From: Thermodesulfobacteriota bacterium
Lineage (GTDB): Bacteria > Desulfobacterota_D > UBA1144 > Nemesobacterales > CSP1-2
Assembly: GCA_035559815.1 (NCBI GenBank)
Contig: DATMAT010000020.1
Location: forward strand, 1-64,000
Length of the DNA: 64,000 nucleotides
Direction: 5' to 3'
In this document: positions 61,201 through 64,000 of the stretch, one piece after another
Layout of the letters: the number at the start of each line of letters is the position of its first letter
Numbering within the stretch: position 1 is the stretch's first letter
Notes under the pieces: generated by a model
Database searches by the model: none
Seen by the model: only the letters and a program-made list of their open reading frames with translations
Told to the model about the DNA's origin: nothing
Translations under genes and position numbers: made by a program

Positions 61201-64000
61201 ATGAGAGATAGCAGTTCTCGATTAAGTAGAGAAGCGGAGATACCGTGCTTAGTTCTATACCCACACAAGGTGGAAGCAAGCTACATTAACGACATCGTGC
61301 GCTCGGTGAGGGAGTGCTTGTACGAAAAGGGTTTGAAGGTTTATTTGCTATCCGATAGCGGCACCTCTAATGGCCATTTTCTCTATCAATTTGAAAAAAT
61401 TGTGGACGAATGCGTTATGGGCATAGTAATTCTCGATGGTTTCAGGCCGGACCTGCTATACGAATATGGATTCTTCAGGGGGAAAGGAAAGCTGATCGTA
61501 CCCATCCAGGACAAGAGGGATTTTCTGGATAATAAGGCTACAGCGGCTCCGAAGGTTTCTACCGAAGATATGGGCGAACTCGGCAACCACTTTGATAACT
61601 TCGAATTTGCCGGCCTAGGAGAATCTCCCCTCAGTTATTTTTACCACCTTTCAAAGAGCCACGGTATCAACACTACGGTTGTAGATTCTGCGGCTGACCC
61701 CAATTCCACCGAACATACCAGGAACAAGCTGGGAAAAGAGATCGAAACCCTGATGTCTAAGGTAGCGGAGAGGTATTGTGAAGAGAGCTTGAAACCGGTG
61801 TCAGGCATCGGTCCTGAGGAGTTCGATGAGCTAAGAACAATGATGGTAAACCTGCTCGATGGTTATATAGGAGGAAGGAATCTCAGCCTCTCCGAGATAG
61901 ATAACGCAGTCGACGTGATGAAAGGGCTTGAGGAAAGCTATGGTGAAAGAATCTCCCAGCAATTATATCGACCATATCTGTTCTTGGCACATCTTTATTG
62001 CCGTCGGGTCACTACCGAGAGCTCCAACCCGGATGAAACCTTGGACTGCTTTAAAAAAGCTAAAGAAATTTACGAGAGGATGCTGGAATTTGAATGGTCT
62101 ACATTATTAAATGGTCATCTGCAGAAAAAACTCGGAGATGTTTATTTAAATCTTTCTGAATACGAGGATATAGAAGGGTACTGTAGGAAGGCGGTAAGAA
62201 GCTATCATGAAGCCCTTAAATTCTACACGGTTGAGCTCTTCCCCATCGACTATGCCGACATCCAGAACAACCTGGGTGTCTCCTACGACAGGCTGGCGGA
62301 GATAGAGGATAAATCCGAGAACTGTAAAAAGGCTATCGAGGCCTATCAGGAGGCTCTCAGATTCAGAACCCGGGCAATCTCGCCCATGGATTACGCTCTG
62401 ACCCAGGATAACTTGGGGATGTCCTACCTTATCCTGGCGGAAGAGGAGGACAAGGCGGAGAACTGCAGGAAAGCCATAGTGGCGCATGAGGAGGCGCTTA
62501 AGGTTTATACCTACCAAGAGTTTCCTCTCCAATATTCCGGGGCTATGAGGAATCTGGGCAACGCCTACAGGATACTGTCCGAGTCGGAAAACGAGGCAGA
62601 AAACTGCAAGGGAGCTATCGAGATGTACAAAAAAGCTCTCACCTTTTATACGCTGGCCGGCTTTCCCACGGTTTATGCCGACATCCAGAACAACCTGGGT
62701 GTCTCGTACGACAGGCTGGCGGAGATAGAGGATAAATCCGAGAACTGTAAGAAGGCAATCGAGGCCTATCAAGAGGCCCTCAGGGTAAGAACCCTGGAAA
62801 CATCACCTCTAGATTATGCGGTGACCCAGAATAACCTGGGAATTGTCTACGGTGTCCTGGCGGAAGAAGAGGACAAGGCGGAGAACTGCAGGAAAGCCAT
62901 AGTGGCGCATGAGGAGGCGCTTAGAGTTTATACGTATGAAGAATTTCCGGTTGAGTACGCGGATATACAGAGGAACCTGGGCAATGCCTACAGGACGTTT
63001 GCAGAAGAAGAGGATAAGGCAGAAAACTGTATAAGGGCAATCGAGGCCTATGAAAAGGCTTTGACCGTTTATAGCGCGGACAGATTTCCCAGAGAGTATG
63101 CAACGACTCAGAATAATCTTGGAGCGGCATATGACATGCTTGCTCAGGAGCCCGAGCAGTGCATAAAAGCAATCGAAGCTTATCAAGAAGCACTAAAAAT
63201 TTATACGTTTGAAGATTTCCCGGCCCAATATGCTACCACTCAGAATAACCTGGGCAATGCATACGGTACTTTAGCTGAATTAGAGGAGAAAGCCGACAAT
63301 TGCAAGAAGGCAATCGAAGCCTATGAGAAAGCACTAAGGGTGAGAACCATAGATAGCTCTCCGGTTGATTATGGGATGACCCAGAATAACCTGGGGGTGG
63401 CCTTTGCTACCCTAGCCGCACTGGAGAACAAAGCCGATAACTATAAGAAGGCAATAGAAGCATATGGGGAAGCATCCAGGGTCTACACGTTTAAAGACTT
63501 TCCCATGAATTACGGAATGATCCAGAACAATCTTGGTAGTGCCCTTATCGCTATTGCCGAGATAGAGAATAGGGCTCAAAACCTTGAGCAGTCGGTTGAG
63601 GCCTTTAAAGAGGCTCTAAAGGTCTACACTATAGAAGCCTTTCCCATGGACTACGGGATAATCCACAGCAATCTTGGGTCTGCTTACACCGCACTCTCCA
63701 GGTTGGAGAATAGGGCGGAGAATGCGAAAAAAGCAATTGAGTCTTACCAGAAATCCCTTGAGGTCTATAGGCGAGGGGAATTCCCGCTGGATTATGCAGG
63801 CATCGAGAAGAATCTGGGAATTGCTTATGCCATCCTTGCAGGTGTGGAGAATAAAGGTGAGAACTCAAAGAGGGCAATCCAAGCATACCAGGAATCACTC
63901 GATGTGTACGGGGAGGAGGAGTTTCCCCAGGATTACGGAACAGTCAATAGCCGCTTGGGAGAGGCCTACTTAAATCTCTATGAGACGGAAAAGAGCAGCG
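61201..64000 (+). CDS. TIR-like N-terminal domain with long TPR array, 3' end beyond window
   Basis: The ATG at 61201 follows GGAGGGGTG by 4 bp, and the frame is open for more than 930 codons to the window end. Residues about 14-110 are alpha/beta with VLYPHKVEASYINDIVRS, then FEKIVDECVMGIVILDG and RPDLLYEYGFFRGKGK (Glu88), which resembles the RxNVxxExGxxxG pattern of TIR-like and CAP12-like nucleotide-binding domains. A linker to about 300 follows. From about 303 there are at least fourteen repeats of 47 residues (consensus QNNLG-AY-xLAE-E-KAENCKKAIEAY-EALRVYT...), of the type seen in cyanobacterial CHAT/TPR proteins. The pattern suggests a ligand-sensing scaffold driving a TIR-type NAD-cleaving or nucleotide-binding effector, but catalysis is not shown. 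The C-terminal domain is unseen. Confidence 0.7.
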   Translation, partial: MRDSSSRLSREAEIPCLVLYPHKVEASYINDIVRSVRECLYEKGLKVYLLSDSGTSNGHFLYQFEKIVDECVMGIVILDGFRPDLLYEYGFFRGKGKLIVPIQDKRDFLDNKATAAPKVSTEDMGELGNHFDNFEFAGLGESPLSYFYHLSKSHGINTTVVDSAADPNSTEHTRNKLGKEIETLMSKVAERYCEESLKPVSGIGPEEFDELRTMMVNLLDGYIGGRNLSLSEIDNAVDVMKGLEESYGERISQQLYRPYLFLAHLYCRRVTTESSNPDETLDCFKKAKEIYERMLEFEWSTLLNGHLQKKLGDVYLNLSEYEDIEGYCRKAVRSYHEALKFYTVELFPIDYADIQNNLGVSYDRLAEIEDKSENCKKAIEAYQEALRFRTRAISPMDYALTQDNLGMSYLILAEEEDKAENCRKAIVAHEEALKVYTYQEFPLQYSGAMRNLGNAYRILSESENEAENCKGAIEMYKKALTFYTLAGFPTVYADIQNNLGVSYDRLAEIEDKSENCKKAIEAYQEALRVRTLETSPLDYAVTQNNLGIVYGVLAEEEDKAENCRKAIVAHEEALRVYTYEEFPVEYADIQRNLGNAYRTFAEEEDKAENCIRAIEAYEKALTVYSADRFPREYATTQNNLGAAYDMLAQEPEQCIKAIEAYQEALKIYTFEDFPAQYATTQNNLGNAYGTLAELEEKADNCKKAIEAYEKALRVRTIDSSPVDYGMTQNNLGVAFATLAALENKADNYKKAIEAYGEASRVYTFKDFPMNYGMIQNNLGSALIAIAEIENRAQNLEQSVEAFKEALKVYTIEAFPMDYGIIHSNLGSAYTALSRLENRAENAKKAIESYQKSLEVYRRGEFPLDYAGIEKNLGIAYAILAGVENKGENSKRAIQAYQESLDVYGEEEFPQDYGTVNSRLGEAYLNLYETEKSS
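62251..63096 (+). repeat. Recent tandem duplication of a 423-bp three-repeat unit
   Basis: 62251-62673 and 62674-63096 are near-identical in long stretches. TATGCCGACATCCAGAACAA occurs at 62251 and 62674, and CAAGGCGGAGAACTGCAGGA at 62451 and 62874, always 423 bp (141 codons, three 47-residue repeats) apart. Neighbouring repeats match much less well. The array has therefore grown by blocks of three. Confidence 0.8.

Noticed and set aside
62146-63186. Long minus-strand open frames in the TPR array
   Set aside because: They arise because the repeated plus-strand codons recur every 141 bp, producing similar antisense frames. No ribosome site or family is present.

Overview
The window is chromosomal DNA from a Gram-negative, respiring bacterium. 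The evidence is hldE (heptose for an outer-membrane lipopolysaccharide core), several lipobox and signal-peptide proteins, a probable outer-membrane barrel, a tripartite efflux system, complex I subunits, TatA and a haem-copper oxidase. Base composition is moderate, with an AT-richer patch near 36.9-38.6 kb. Genes form short, frequently divergent groups separated by many dispersed repeats. This fits an uncultured deep-branching lineage (for example a former deltaproteobacterial or Dadabacteria-like group), but the sequence alone does not settle the taxonomy. No rRNA, CRISPR array, prophage or intact insertion sequence was seen.

Layout. 0-6.3 kb: small envelope proteins, MgtC, an unaccompanied A2-type oxidase subunit I with an ActA-like pentahaem cytochrome, a membrane protein joining a degenerate receiver domain to BON domains, and a barrel protein. 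6.6-13.4 kb: tRNA-Glu and tRNA-Lys behind a consensus promoter, an MFS carrier, and RNA/translation genes (TrmI, TruD, a bacterial aeRF1-like protein, RsmG) with a staphylococcal-type nuclease. 13.6-21 kb: a secreted duplicated choice-of-anchor-P protein, an mtnP-PfkB kinase-TPR lipoprotein run, and hldE. 21-29.7 kb: a CpsB/PHP phosphatase, a small heat-shock operon (Hsp20, DnaJ-type CbpA, MerR/CbpM-like protein, DUF1844) with a candidate operator, the SufT-Mrp iron-sulphur pair, an epimerase, a methyltransferase and small proteins. 29.7-35.6 kb: guaB-guaA and an ethylmalonyl-CoA mutase. 35.6-42.4 kb: a repeat cluster, an accessory patch with a DUF6602 nuclease-like protein, then dcd and gyrB. 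42.4-48.7 kb: a MacA/ABC/two-permease exporter, a two-gene unit whose second gene is split by an in-frame amber codon, and a decayed REP-associated transposase. 48.7-57.7 kb: nuoH and nuoG away from the rest of complex I, tatA, an oxidoreductase, a histone-deacetylase-fold protein lacking the usual tyrosine motif, DUF202, a likely catalytically dead M3-type peptidase homologue and an OFA-type MFS carrier. 58-64 kb: small membrane and zinc-ribbon proteins, then a large protein, cut by the window end, with a TIR-like N-terminus and at least fourteen 47-residue TPR-type repeats.

The most unusual items are the TIR-like/TPR protein at the right edge, which resembles a sensor-effector defence architecture; the receiver-BON fusion; the M3-fold pseudopeptidase; a 28-bp palindrome family present four times whose copies mostly differ by changes that preserve pairing; a ~120-130 bp element that sits directly upstream of two unrelated genes; and a family of inverted-repeat elements that has shaped gene ends and false start codons.
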